The position numbers were made by a program, and so were the translations under genes. Below the pieces are notes generated by a model. The model worked only from the letters and a program-made list of their open reading frames with translations. It was not told the origin of the DNA and made no database searches. Of a stretch of DNA of 64,000 bases, positions 28,693-38,869 are shown piece after piece (position 1 is the stretch's first letter; each line of letters opens with the position of its first letter). Source of the stretch: an uncultured Bacteroidota bacterium (lineage in GTDB: Bacteria > Bacteroidota > Bacteroidia > Flavobacteriales > Flavobacteriaceae); the NCBI GenBank assembly GCA_902519955.1, contig CABYMF010000002.1:1-64000 (forward strand). Direction: 5' to 3'.

Positions 28693-31090
28693 CTTCATAT
28701 GATACAATTGAGAATTTATCAAGTCTAGATATTATCTCAATTTTACCATCATTATCAGAATCTTTAATATCAATTAAAGAGTTCCCTTTAATTGGAAACC
28801 CTTTTACTAACTCACCATTATCTTTAAATAAATAGATTTTATCCTCGTTTAAATCTGTTATACCTACCAAAATATTTTTTGAATCGATAAATATTTTTGG
28901 TTTTGAAAATTTACTAAAAGGTAAGTCAACAGCAATACCTTTAATTGTTAAAATGTTTTCGTCTAGATAAATCAAGTTATTATCAACTACATCGATTAAA
29001 TTTTCACTTGATAAGTTTAGGTTCTCCTTAATTAAATTTCCATTAGTATCTATTTTAATGAGGTTACCTAGTCTGTCTGTTGTGGTGAAGTTTTCTAAAT
29101 AACTAAAAATAGGGTTATTGCTATATTGAATTTTATTATCAACAATTATTCTATCTCTGCCCCTCCTATCTAAAATTTTTAGACTACCATTTTCTAACTG
29201 AACAACTATATAATCTTTACCGTCAATTCTAATGTGAACTGGACTATTGATAATCTTTGAATCAAAAAGTGGAGGTTTGAAACCACGAACTATACTACCA
29301 TTAGAATCATACATTTTGATTTGATTATCCTCAGTAATTAAAAGTCTGTAATTTCGATTTTTCTCATAATCAAAAATTGAGATGGGATTATTTATCAAGC
29401 TTGAATTAATTGGAAAAGTAAGTTGTTTAACTTCATTTCCATTTCTATCAAGTAAATAAAGTCTTTTGGCAGTTCTAAAAACCATTTGTTGTCTTCCATT
29501 TTTAAATATATCAACTTGCTTTATATCACCCACAATCCTTCCGGATAATTTTTTTTTCCAATTAAGAGTTCCCTTGTTTGATATATAGTTCAGATAGTTT
29601 TCACCGTCCTGAAACGCAATGTCAAACCCATTATTTAAATGATTTTTTAACCATACAGGGTCAGAAATAATTTCTTGATCGAATGTGAGAAAAAATTCTG
29701 TATATATATTTTCATCTATGGTTTTTGAACCAGTTTTTGATAAGTTAAACTCTAGAAGCACAACATCGTTATTTACTTTTCCGCTAAATGACCTAAATGG
29801 ATAGATTTTATCATCTATAATATTTGAGTTTATGGATTTATTATTTCCAACCCATAAAAAAGAGTAGCTATCTGATTTTTGCTTTTTAAAACTTAAATAT
29901 TCATTGTTTGAGCCAAGATTATCATTGATTCTATTTGAATTAATTACTTTTTTTAATTGTGAAACTGATTTTGTTATGATTAATAGATTTCCTAATAAAA
30001 CAGCATATTCACCAAAAATATCATTATCAATACTTTTAAAAAGAATTTTTAAATCTTCGTCTAGAACAATCTTATTAATATTATAGTTATCATCATATTT
30101 TTCCAAACTAAAGTGTCTATCTATTTGTTCATTGTTTATTAGACTAAGAACTATAAATTTTTCTTGATCTTCAACAAAACTAATTTCATCTACAATATTC
30201 AAAGAGTCAAAATTCAAATTTAGAGTAGATAAATCATTATACTTTAAATAATCCTTGAAATTAAATATGAATCTTTCAGAGTCACTTATAGAAAAAGTTA
30301 AAAAAGTTAAAAATGAGTTTGGAATAATTTTATCAGTTTTAATTTTAGAGGGAGGTAAATTCATTAAAATATTGATTTTACCATTTATTGAGTCTGTAAT
30401 TCTAGTTATCCCTGATAAGTATATATCTTTAATTGAATAATTAAAATCATAGCCAACCCATGAAGTTTTAGATTTTGGAAAAAAAGATATATCAACTAAT
30501 TTATTATCTAGCTTACCTAGATTGTCAGATTTACTATAAATGTTAAATGGTTCACCAAGATCACTAGTTTTTATAATTTTTTTAAATTCAGAGTCAACGT
30601 TATTTTTGGATGAATTAAAATCCCTGATGATATTTTCAAGAATTATATCTTTATTAGAGCTTACCATATATTCATCAATTATAACTTTAAATAACTCTTT
30701 ATCATTAATTTTTTGAAAAAATAGTTCACTTTTTTGATATTTATTTTTTAAGGTATCATTTTCTGAAATTGTGTCAAATGAGTTTGACTTTCTAATATAA
30801 GTGAAAGCTACTTCATTTTTACCATAAGTAGATAATGTAAGAAGTCCTTGTCTCTCAGAGTTTATGTTGGAAAGTAAGTTTAGCTGATCAGAAATTTCTT
30901 TTGATGATGATAATAAAATTGGTAATACGACATTATTATTTAAAATATCTTTTGTATTATCTAAATCATTTATATTTATTATTACTTTAGAATCAGAAGG
31001 TAAAAAGTTAAAGAGCGAAATTGTTTCATCTTCATAATTAGTACAAGAATAAATCAATAATGAAGACAAAAAAAGTATTTTAAATTTCAT
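28673..31090 (-). CDS. Large lipoprotein of unknown function with C-terminal beta-propeller-like repeats
   Basis: Lipobox (LLIYSCTNYEDE); N-terminal FLPSDSKVIININDL; C-terminal repeats such as YLLDRNGNEVKQL, IKMYDSNGSIVRGF, LKILDRRGRDRII, YLFKDNGELVKGF. Confidence 0.75.
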   Translation of the reverse strand: MKFKILFLSSLLIYSCTNYEDETISLFNFLPSDSKVIININDLDNTKDILNNNVVLPILLSSSKEISDQLNLLSNINSERQGLLTLSTYGKNEVAFTYIRKSNSFDTISENDTLKNKYQKSELFFQKINDKELFKVIIDEYMVSSNKDIILENIIRDFNSSKNNVDSEFKKIIKTSDLGEPFNIYSKSDNLGKLDNKLVDISFFPKSKTSWVGYDFNYSIKDIYLSGITRITDSINGKINILMNLPPSKIKTDKIIPNSFLTFLTFSISDSERFIFNFKDYLKYNDLSTLNLNFDSLNIVDEISFVEDQEKFIVLSLINNEQIDRHFSLEKYDDNYNINKIVLDEDLKILFKSIDNDIFGEYAVLLGNLLIITKSVSQLKKVINSNRINDNLGSNNEYLSFKKQKSDSYSFLWVGNNKSINSNIIDDKIYPFRSFSGKVNNDVVLLEFNLSKTGSKTIDENIYTEFFLTFDQEIISDPVWLKNHLNNGFDIAFQDGENYLNYISNKGTLNWKKKLSGRIVGDIKQVDIFKNGRQQMVFRTAKRLYLLDRNGNEVKQLTFPINSSLINNPISIFDYEKNRNYRLLITEDNQIKMYDSNGSIVRGFKPPLFDSKIINSPVHIRIDGKDYIVVQLENGSLKILDRRGRDRIIVDNKIQYSNNPIFSYLENFTTTDRLGNLIKIDTNGNLIKENLNLSSENLIDVVDNNLIYLDENILTIKGIAVDLPFSKFSKPKIFIDSKNILVGITDLNEDKIYLFKDNGELVKGFPIKGNSLIDIKDSDNDGKIEIISRLDKFSIVSYEVNLTQN

Positions 31091-31092
31091 AA

Positions 31093-31692
31093 TTATAATT
31101 CTAATTTTATCTGTGATTTTTTTATTGTGAAACTTTTTCTGTGAAGCGTTGTAAACCCATGTTTAAAAATACTATTTATATGGTATTTTGTTCCATAGCC
31201 TTTATTTTTATCCCATCCAAAATATGGAAAACGATCATGTTGCTCAATCATGTATAAATCTCTATATGTTTTGGCAAGAATAGATGCAGCAGCAATATTT
31301 TGATATTTTCTATCACCTTTTACAATACACTTATGATTAACTTTTTTAAATTTTTTAAATTTATTCCCATCAACTATTATAAAATTTGGAATAATTTTCA
31401 AATTATTTAATGCACCGTGCATAGCCCTAAATGTAGAATTAAGAATATTGATTTTATCAATTACAGCAGGGGTAATTGAACAAACTGCAAAGTCAATAGA
31501 ATCATTTTCTATTATATATTTTAACTCAATTCTTTTTTTTTCAGATAGCCTCTTTGAATCATCTAGGTACTTATTTTTGTAATTTTTAGGTAAGATTACA
31601 GCAGCAGCAGTAACAGGACCAGCTAGACTTCCTCTTCCTGCTTCATCAACGCCAGCCTCAAAAATTGAATCAGAAAAATTATTCATTAACAT
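31093..31692 (-). CDS. rnhB: Ribonuclease HII
   Basis: EAGVDEAGRGSLAGPVTAAAVILP; IIVDGNKF; AAASILAKTYRD. Start may be 31686. Confidence 0.98.
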   Translation of the reverse strand: MLMNNFSDSIFEAGVDEAGRGSLAGPVTAAAVILPKNYKNKYLDDSKRLSEKKRIELKYIIENDSIDFAVCSITPAVIDKINILNSTFRAMHGALNNLKIIPNFIIVDGNKFKKFKKVNHKCIVKGDRKYQNIAAASILAKTYRDLYMIEQHDRFPYFGWDKNKGYGTKYHINSIFKHGFTTLHRKSFTIKKSQIKLEL

Positions 31693-31748
31693 TTTAAAAA
31701 ATCAAAATTTATAAAGAAACACTAACTTAGTATGAAATTACAAAATAC

Positions 31749-33788
31749 ATGCAGAAGTTTTTTCTGGTTTTCTCTTTTTTTTTGATACATAATTGCATAT
31801 TTACACAATCAATTGATTTAGAGGGGAAGATAAAAGCAAAAAAAGAGGAGCTTAAAGAAAAAAGTAAGGAAGAAGATAAGGATACATTAAATACTGACTA
31901 TTATAAAATATTTTACTTAGATGGAAGAATTGATAATATTGACACTACTCTTAATATATACAAGGACTATAAATTTAATTTCTTAAGAGAGGATTCATTT
32001 GATTTAATTTCATTTGCTAACTCAGCCCATACATATAACAAATTAGCTTATAATTTTAGGGATTTCTCAAAACCTGATGTTGGAGTAAGAGGAAAGCATT
32101 TCCATTATTTTGAGAAAGAGGATATCGGGTATTATAATGTTCCCACACCTTTTACAGAAATTTTTGCAAAGTCGACATTTGAACAGGGCCAACTTTTAGA
32201 TATGCTTGTTTCAGTAAATTTAAATCCCCAGTATAATTTTACAATTGCTCACAAAGGTTATAAATCTCTAGGAAAATACATAAATACAAGATCAAGAGGA
32301 AATCAGTTTAGATTTTCTTCAAATTTCAAATCTAAAAATCAATCATCTCATTGGAGATTTCACTTTGTATCTCAGAATATTTTCAATCAAGAAAATGGTG
32401 GGTTAGATTCAGATAGTATTTATTTTTTTGAACAAGCAACTGAATATTTTGTGCTTGATGAATCTGGTAATCAAATTATTGAAGATGATGGATCATTTAA
32501 AATGATTGAATATGATGGTTATTTGGATAGGTCAAGACTTGGTCCTCAGATTTTTGCTGAAGGGTCATTATATTCTAAAAGATTTTTTTCAGATTTTCAC
32601 TATGCTTTAATAAAGAATAAAACTAAAGGTATCAAATCATTAGCCTTAAACTATCAATTTACACATGAGTATAAAAAAAATCAATATAATGACGATTTTA
32701 AAAGCATAACTTTTGGGGAGCTAATTGAAGTTGAAGAAGTTTCAGATCAATCTAGATTTATTGAACAAGAAAATAAATTAATCCTATCCTCTAACCTTAA
32801 TAAATTAGGAAATTTTAAATTTTCATATTCCATAACTAATTGGAAAAACAATTTTAAAAGATATAATGCTCAAGAGATGGATGACCTTCCCTTCCAGCTA
32901 AATTCAGACCAATCTAACTTAAGTTTTGATTGGAAAAAGATGCTTAAAAAATATAGTTTCGAATTCAATTATAATAAGTCTATTAAAGATGAATTTAAAT
33001 CTGATTATATCTCATTTAACTTTAAAGGAAGTCCAATTAAAAATATAAATTTTGAGCTTGGTTCTTCAATTATTGAAAAGTCTCCAAATTTCAATTTTAA
33101 ATTTTTTAGAAGTGCATACGAAAGTTATAATTGGTTCAATGATAGCCTCTATGATGAAAAAGTTTCAAATATAAATTTGAAATTGTCATATAAGGAGTTG
33201 ATTGTTCTTACCGCTAATTATAATGAGATTGATAATTATACTTTTTTTAGAGAATCTACAAATTCGTTACAAGGTGAAACTGATAATAAAAGACTTGCTG
33301 TAGTTAATCAGGCTGATAGTAAAATAAATTACTATGATTTAAAACTATTTAGCAAAGTTAATTTTGGTAAATTTAGTTTAGTTAATACAGCAAGATATCA
33401 ACAAAAAGAACAAGAGGTTTCTTCTGGAAATATATCAGCACTCAATGTGCCTGAATGGGTAACTAGAAATACAATTATGTATTCTTCTGAGGTTTTTAAT
33501 AAATCATTATTTATTCAAACTGGAATTACCTTTAATTACTTTACTAAATTTTTTGCAGACTATTATAATCCTTTAATATCTGAATTTGTAACTCTAGAAT
33601 ATCGTGAGATTGGAGACTTTCCAAGATTTGATTTCTTTTTTAATGCAAAGATTCAACAAACAAGAGTTTTTATAAAAGTTGAACATTTAAATAGCTCATT
33701 TACTGGCTATGACTATTACTCAGATCCTTTTAGCCCATATAGAGATATGTCAGTAAGGCTTGGCTTGGTGTGGAACTTTTTTAGTTAG
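31749..33788 (+). CDS. Putative outer membrane porin / beta-barrel protein
   Basis: Signal peptide, alternating aromatic beta-strand pattern, C-terminal VRLGLVWNFFS. Confidence 0.75.
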   Translation: MQKFFLVFSFFLIHNCIFTQSIDLEGKIKAKKEELKEKSKEEDKDTLNTDYYKIFYLDGRIDNIDTTLNIYKDYKFNFLREDSFDLISFANSAHTYNKLAYNFRDFSKPDVGVRGKHFHYFEKEDIGYYNVPTPFTEIFAKSTFEQGQLLDMLVSVNLNPQYNFTIAHKGYKSLGKYINTRSRGNQFRFSSNFKSKNQSSHWRFHFVSQNIFNQENGGLDSDSIYFFEQATEYFVLDESGNQIIEDDGSFKMIEYDGYLDRSRLGPQIFAEGSLYSKRFFSDFHYALIKNKTKGIKSLALNYQFTHEYKKNQYNDDFKSITFGELIEVEEVSDQSRFIEQENKLILSSNLNKLGNFKFSYSITNWKNNFKRYNAQEMDDLPFQLNSDQSNLSFDWKKMLKKYSFEFNYNKSIKDEFKSDYISFNFKGSPIKNINFELGSSIIEKSPNFNFKFFRSAYESYNWFNDSLYDEKVSNINLKLSYKELIVLTANYNEIDNYTFFRESTNSLQGETDNKRLAVVNQADSKINYYDLKLFSKVNFGKFSLVNTARYQQKEQEVSSGNISALNVPEWVTRNTIMYSSEVFNKSLFIQTGITFNYFTKFFADYYNPLISEFVTLEYREIGDFPRFDFFFNAKIQQTRVFIKVEHLNSSFTGYDYYSDPFSPYRDMSVRLGLVWNFFS

Positions 33789-33789
33789 A

Positions 33790-34845
33790 ATGAAAGAATT
33801 TAAAATAATTGGGATAATGTCTGGGACATCTTTAGATGGATTGGATATAGTATATGTAAATTTTAAACTTAATAAACATTGGAGATATGAAATAATGAAT
33901 TCAAAGACTTACAAGTATGAAAAAAAATGGAACAGTCTTTTACAGAACATAAGCAAAGAAAAAATTAATTCTATTATAAAAATTGATTCAGACTACACTA
34001 AGCTTTTGTCTAAATACATCATCAACTTTATAAATGAATTTTCAATAAAAAAAATAGATTTCATTAGTTCACATGGTCATACAGCTTTACATCAACCATC
34101 TAGATCACTCACTTATCAAATCGGAAATCTACCAATTCTTGCAAAATATATTAATCAAAAGGTTGTTTGTGACTTTAGAGTACAAGATGTACAATTGGGT
34201 GGCCAAGGTGCACCTTTAGTACCAGTTGGAGAAGAGTATCTTTTTCCTGAATATGATACATTTATTAATCTTGGTGGATTTGCAAATATTACAAAGAGAA
34301 TTAAAAATAATATAATTGCCTATGATATTTGCCCTGTAAATATTGTATTTAATTATTTGTCAAGAATAATAGAATTAAAATACGATAAGGGTGGATATAT
34401 TGCTTCTACAGGAAAAATTAATGAAGATTTATATAATCATTTACATAAATTAACTTATTATAAACAAGATCCTCCAAAATCATTGGGTGTTGAATGGGTC
34501 GATGATAAGATTCATTCAATTTTAGAAAGCTTTCAAGGTGAGACAATTAGAGACTTAATGAATACATTTTCAAACCACTTTGCATTTCAAATTGCGGAAA
34601 ATATTACACATCAAGATAAAATATTAATAACAGGAGGTGGTGCATATAACGATTATCTTATTGAAAGAATTAAAAACTTAACTAATTCAAAAATAAATAT
34701 TCCAAGTCAAAAAATAATTGAATATAAAGAAGCTTTAATTTTCTCTTTCATAGGGTTACTTAGGGTTCTAGGAATCAACAATTGTTATTCTTCAGTAACT
34801 GGAGCTAAGAAAGATCATTGCTCAGGTAAAATATATAAACCTTGA
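33790..34845 (+). CDS. anmK: Anhydro-N-acetylmuramic acid kinase
   Basis: IGIMSGTSLDGLDIVYV, SSHGHTALHQPS, LGGQGAPLVPVGEEYLF, ITGGGAYN. Start at Met11 of the ORF-track protein. Confidence 0.97.
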   Translation: MKEFKIIGIMSGTSLDGLDIVYVNFKLNKHWRYEIMNSKTYKYEKKWNSLLQNISKEKINSIIKIDSDYTKLLSKYIINFINEFSIKKIDFISSHGHTALHQPSRSLTYQIGNLPILAKYINQKVVCDFRVQDVQLGGQGAPLVPVGEEYLFPEYDTFINLGGFANITKRIKNNIIAYDICPVNIVFNYLSRIIELKYDKGGYIASTGKINEDLYNHLHKLTYYKQDPPKSLGVEWVDDKIHSILESFQGETIRDLMNTFSNHFAFQIAENITHQDKILITGGGAYNDYLIERIKNLTNSKINIPSQKIIEYKEALIFSFIGLLRVLGINNCYSSVTGAKKDHCSGKIYKP

Positions 34846-34889
34846 TATTTATTTTTTTATTAAATTAGACATCACCTTAAATCACATTG

Positions 34890-35585
34890 ATGAATAAAGT
34901 GTTTATAATTTTAACTTCCGTATATACGCTTTCTCTAGGTGCACAAAATATTACATGGCAAAATGTAAACTTAAATGTACCATTTGAAAATACCCAGGCT
35001 GTTTTTAATCTTATTGATGGGTTCTACTCCAATATTGAAATCCCTGAAGGTTTAAGAGTCTCACTCTGGAGTATTGAGTATAAAGGTTCAAGCGAAAAAG
35101 CAACTCATGTTTTAAATTTTGCAGGATCAAAAGAAAACTTAGCAAAATTTGAGTCAAGAAAACTCAGTCCTGAATGGGACGCTTACTTATCAAGATTAAA
35201 TTCTTTAACAGATAGGGATGGATTTGCAATAACTGCTGGAGTAACCTTAGTAAGGTATAACCTTGACAAATGGCAAGAAACGATTGCTCAATCTCATCAG
35301 TGGAAGGTAAAAAACCCTTTAAAATTCATAACTGCCTTTGCCAATTTAATGTCTGTGTTTGGAGACTCATCAGGATATGTTTCTATTGGGCAAACAACTC
35401 ATGGAGTTGAACACGGTGAGACACATTACATTTATGCAACATTTCCTGATTTAGTTGCTGCGCTTGATTTTGGAAATTTAGGAAGTCAAGAAGAATCTAA
35501 TGCAGTTAATGAGTGGTTGGATGCTACAAAAGACGAAGAATACACAAGAAGTATAACTAGAGTTATGCTCAAATCATGGGAATAA
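34890..35585 (+). CDS. Secreted protein of unknown function, member 1 of a four-member paralogous family
   Basis: Signal peptide; NITWQNVNLNVP...LIDGFYSNIEIPEGLRVSL...KATHVLNFAGSKENLAKF resembles ORFs at 45055, 45836 and 46607. Confidence 0.85.
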   Translation: MNKVFIILTSVYTLSLGAQNITWQNVNLNVPFENTQAVFNLIDGFYSNIEIPEGLRVSLWSIEYKGSSEKATHVLNFAGSKENLAKFESRKLSPEWDAYLSRLNSLTDRDGFAITAGVTLVRYNLDKWQETIAQSHQWKVKNPLKFITAFANLMSVFGDSSGYVSIGQTTHGVEHGETHYIYATFPDLVAALDFGNLGSQEESNAVNEWLDATKDEEYTRSITRVMLKSWE

Positions 35586-35597
35586 AAATTTAATTAA

Positions 35598-36923
35598 ATG
35601 GAAACAATATTATTAGGAATATTTATTGCAGGTTACTTATTAATTACACTTGAGCATAGCCTTAGAATTGATAAGCTAATACCAGCGCTTGGAATGATGG
35701 CTTTTTTATGGGCTATAATTGCAGTTTTTAATATACCTGTATTTGAAGTTGATACACAATTACGGGAATTAATACCTACAAAAGTCAAAAAAATAATGGC
35801 TTATCATCTCTCTCATACATCTGAAATTTTAATATTTCTTTTAGGTGCAATGACAATAGTAGAAATAATAGATTATTACAATGGTTTTGAAAAGATTAAA
35901 TCCTTTATAAGGACTAAATCTAAAAAACGTCTATTATGGATATTTGCTATACTTGCTTTTATTCTATCAGCAATTATTGATAATCTTACCGCTACAATAG
36001 TATTGATAACAATCTTGCAAAAGATTATTAGAGATAAGAATTTAAGATTATGGTTTGCAGGGCTAATTGTAATTGCTGCTAATGCAGGTGGAGCATGGTC
36101 TCCAATTGGAGATGTAACAACAACGATGCTTTGGATTGCAGATAAAGTTACAGTGCCTATGTTATTATATTATGTTTTTATTCCATCCATAGTATGTATG
36201 GTTGTCCCGGTATATGTTGCTTCATTTTTAAAACCGTTTAAAGGAAATGTTGGTAAAGTGGATAATGATGAAAGTAATATAACAAGTATAGGTACTACGA
36301 TGTTATGGTTAGGGTTAGGAGGGATAATATTTGTTCCTGTATTTAAAGTTATAACTGGACTACCTCCATATGTTGGGATGATGTTATCATTAGCAATTGT
36401 TGCGACTTTTGCAGAAATATTTAGTGGAACAAAATTTAATATTACCACACCTAACGATGATAGTATTATGCATAGTAAAAGTCCTGTTCATAGTGCTTTA
36501 ACTAAAATTGAATTGCCAAGTATTCTTTTCTTTTTAGGAATATTGATGGCAGTTGCGGCCTTAGAATCAATAGGATATTTATTTGAATTTGCTCAGTATT
36601 TAGAGACAGTAATACCGGATATTAGAATAGTCGCAGGACTTTTAGGTTTAGGATCTGCTGTAATAGATAATGTCCCGCTAGTAGCAGCATCAATAGGTAT
36701 GTTTTCTCAGCCAATAGATGATTCTCTATGGCATTTAATTGCATATTCTGCTGGAACAGGTGGAAGTGTATTAGTTATTGGTTCAGCTGCAGGAGTTGTT
36801 GCAATGGGTATGGAGAAAATTGAATTTTTCTGGTATTTAAAAAAGATTGGCTGGTTAGCCTTCATAGGTTTTATTTCTGGGTTTATAACTTTTGTTCTTT
36901 TGGAGGCATATGTCTTAGTATAA
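35598..36923 (+). CDS. nhaD: Sodium:proton antiporter NhaD
   Basis: LEHSLRIDKLIPALGMM, SAIIDNLTATIVLITIL, ANAGGAWSPIGDVTTTMLW, AVIDNVPLVAASIGMF. Confidence 0.96.
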   Translation: METILLGIFIAGYLLITLEHSLRIDKLIPALGMMAFLWAIIAVFNIPVFEVDTQLRELIPTKVKKIMAYHLSHTSEILIFLLGAMTIVEIIDYYNGFEKIKSFIRTKSKKRLLWIFAILAFILSAIIDNLTATIVLITILQKIIRDKNLRLWFAGLIVIAANAGGAWSPIGDVTTTMLWIADKVTVPMLLYYVFIPSIVCMVVPVYVASFLKPFKGNVGKVDNDESNITSIGTTMLWLGLGGIIFVPVFKVITGLPPYVGMMLSLAIVATFAEIFSGTKFNITTPNDDSIMHSKSPVHSALTKIELPSILFFLGILMAVAALESIGYLFEFAQYLETVIPDIRIVAGLLGLGSAVIDNVPLVAASIGMFSQPIDDSLWHLIAYSAGTGGSVLVIGSAAGVVAMGMEKIEFFWYLKKIGWLAFIGFISGFITFVLLEAYVLV

Positions 36924-36927
36924 AATA

Positions 36928-38124
36928 TTGGACTATAAAAACATAGAGGATTGGATTTTAAGTAGATTACCTTCATATCAAGCTATAGGTAAAAAAGCAT
37001 ATAACCCCGGCCTTAATAATGTCATTAAATTTATTTCAGCCCTAGAATTATCTTTAGAAAGACTAAATTTTATACATGTCGGTGGAACAAATGGAAAAGG
37101 GAGTACATCAGCCTATATCTCATCTATACTGCAGGAATCTAATTATAAAGTTGGAATTTTCACTTCACCACACTTTTATGATTTTAGGGAAAGAATAAAA
37201 ATTAATAATCAGAGGATTAAAAAGTCTTTTATTATAAATTTTATTGAGGATAATAAGAATCTTATAGAAAAATTAAAATTAAGTTTTTTTGAGCTTTCAT
37301 TTTGTATTTCATTGGCTTATTTTATAAAATCTAAAGTTGACTATTCGATAATTGAGGTTGGCTTAGGTGGAAGGCTAGATGCTACAAACATTATAGACCC
37401 ATTAATTTCTGTCATAACTAATATTTCATTTGACCATACAGATATTCTTGGCAATACATTAGAAATGATTGCAAATGAAAAAGCTGGTATCTTCAAACAG
37501 AATTCAAAAATTATAATTGGAGAAAGAAATGATATTGTTGATGAAATTTTTGTTAAAAAAGCTAAAGAAATGTCATCAACAATTACATTTGTTCCCGATT
37601 TTGATGATCAAAAAAACTACTCTAATGTAATTTATTTAAATAACAATATAAAAACTGCTATTTATACTTGCAAAGCACTCAATTTAAATAATGTAAATAA
37701 TGATAAAATATTAGCTGGTATATCAAATATTAAAAAGAATAGTCAATTAATAGGAAGATGGACAACCGTAAGTAATAATCCAAAAATTATATTTGATGCT
37801 GCGCATAATTTAGCTGGATTTGAAAGTATCTCTTCTCAATTACTTAAAACCAAATACAATCAATTACATGTTATTCTAGCATTTATAAAAGGAAAAAACA
37901 TAAATGAGCTTATTAGTACATTACCTTCAAATTCAAATATTTATTTTACATCTATTAACATGGAAAGAGGAATGGGCTTTAGCGAAATTATTCAAAATGT
38001 AGGTAGAAGTATTATCTTTGATAAGAATCCTAAAAGATTACTTGATACTGTGAAAATGCGATGTTCAGATCAAGACTTAATATTAATAACTGGTAGCAAC
38101 TTTATTGCAAAAAGTATTTTATGA
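36928..38124 (+). CDS. folC: Bifunctional folylpolyglutamate synthase/dihydrofolate synthase
   Basis: HVGGTNGKGSTSAYISSIL, SPHFYDFRERI, EVGLGGRLDATNII, DHTDILG, DAAHN. Apparent TTG start. Confidence 0.95.
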   Translation: MDYKNIEDWILSRLPSYQAIGKKAYNPGLNNVIKFISALELSLERLNFIHVGGTNGKGSTSAYISSILQESNYKVGIFTSPHFYDFRERIKINNQRIKKSFIINFIEDNKNLIEKLKLSFFELSFCISLAYFIKSKVDYSIIEVGLGGRLDATNIIDPLISVITNISFDHTDILGNTLEMIANEKAGIFKQNSKIIIGERNDIVDEIFVKKAKEMSSTITFVPDFDDQKNYSNVIYLNNNIKTAIYTCKALNLNNVNNDKILAGISNIKKNSQLIGRWTTVSNNPKIIFDAAHNLAGFESISSQLLKTKYNQLHVILAFIKGKNINELISTLPSNSNIYFTSINMERGMGFSEIIQNVGRSIIFDKNPKRLLDTVKMRCSDQDLILITGSNFIAKSIL

Positions 38125-38828
38125 AAAATAAATTTTTAATTTTTCTTTATTTAATATTGAAGTCTTCAGCTATCTATTCTCAGATAATAACTGATAGACC
38201 TAGTCAAACTGACTCTCCACTTTTAATAGACAAAGGTTACGTTCAAATTGAGACAGGGGTTTCAATTGAAGAAATACAGTCAAAGATCAACTCGCTAGTT
38301 AGAATTGGAATTTTAAATGGAGTTGAGGTAAGAATAAATAGTAATTACATCATTAATGATGAAATATCTTACCAAAAAAATTCTTCTTTTGCTGATTTTG
38401 AATTAGGTTCAAAGTTTAAATTATTAGATAATGATAAACTTAATACTAATATTAGCTTTTTAACATATCTTTCTATTCCAACTGCTCCTGAGGTTTTTTC
38501 AAACAATGAATATGGCTTTTTAAATAAATTATTAGTGTCCCATAATTTAACTTCTGACTCTCAAATGGGTTATAATATTGGTTATAATAAATTTACAAAT
38601 TATGACGGCTTATATGTTTATTCATTATTATATGACAAAACCCTAGGTTCTTTTTCTATTTTTTTTGAATTATTTGGTAATTCAAATTCAAATATCTCTA
38701 ATTCTAATTTTAACTCAGGTATAACATATCTTATTGACAACGATAAACAATTAGATTTATCAATGGTAAAAGGTTTAAATAATGATTTGTTCTTTATTAA
38801 ATTAGGTTTTAGTTTTAGAATTTACTAA
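38121..38828 (+). CDS. Putative outer membrane transporter-like protein (Phenol_MetA_deg-like beta-barrel)
   Basis: ITDRPSQTDSPLLIDKGYVQIETGVS, beta-rich, ATGA overlap with folC. Confidence 0.75.
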   Translation: MKNKFLIFLYLILKSSAIYSQIITDRPSQTDSPLLIDKGYVQIETGVSIEEIQSKINSLVRIGILNGVEVRINSNYIINDEISYQKNSSFADFELGSKFKLLDNDKLNTNISFLTYLSIPTAPEVFSNNEYGFLNKLLVSHNLTSDSQMGYNIGYNKFTNYDGLYVYSLLYDKTLGSFSIFFELFGNSNSNISNSNFNSGITYLIDNDKQLDLSMVKGLNNDLFFIKLGFSFRIY

Positions 38829-38869
38829 AAACTCTATATTTTTATATTTATTATATGTTATGTATAGGG

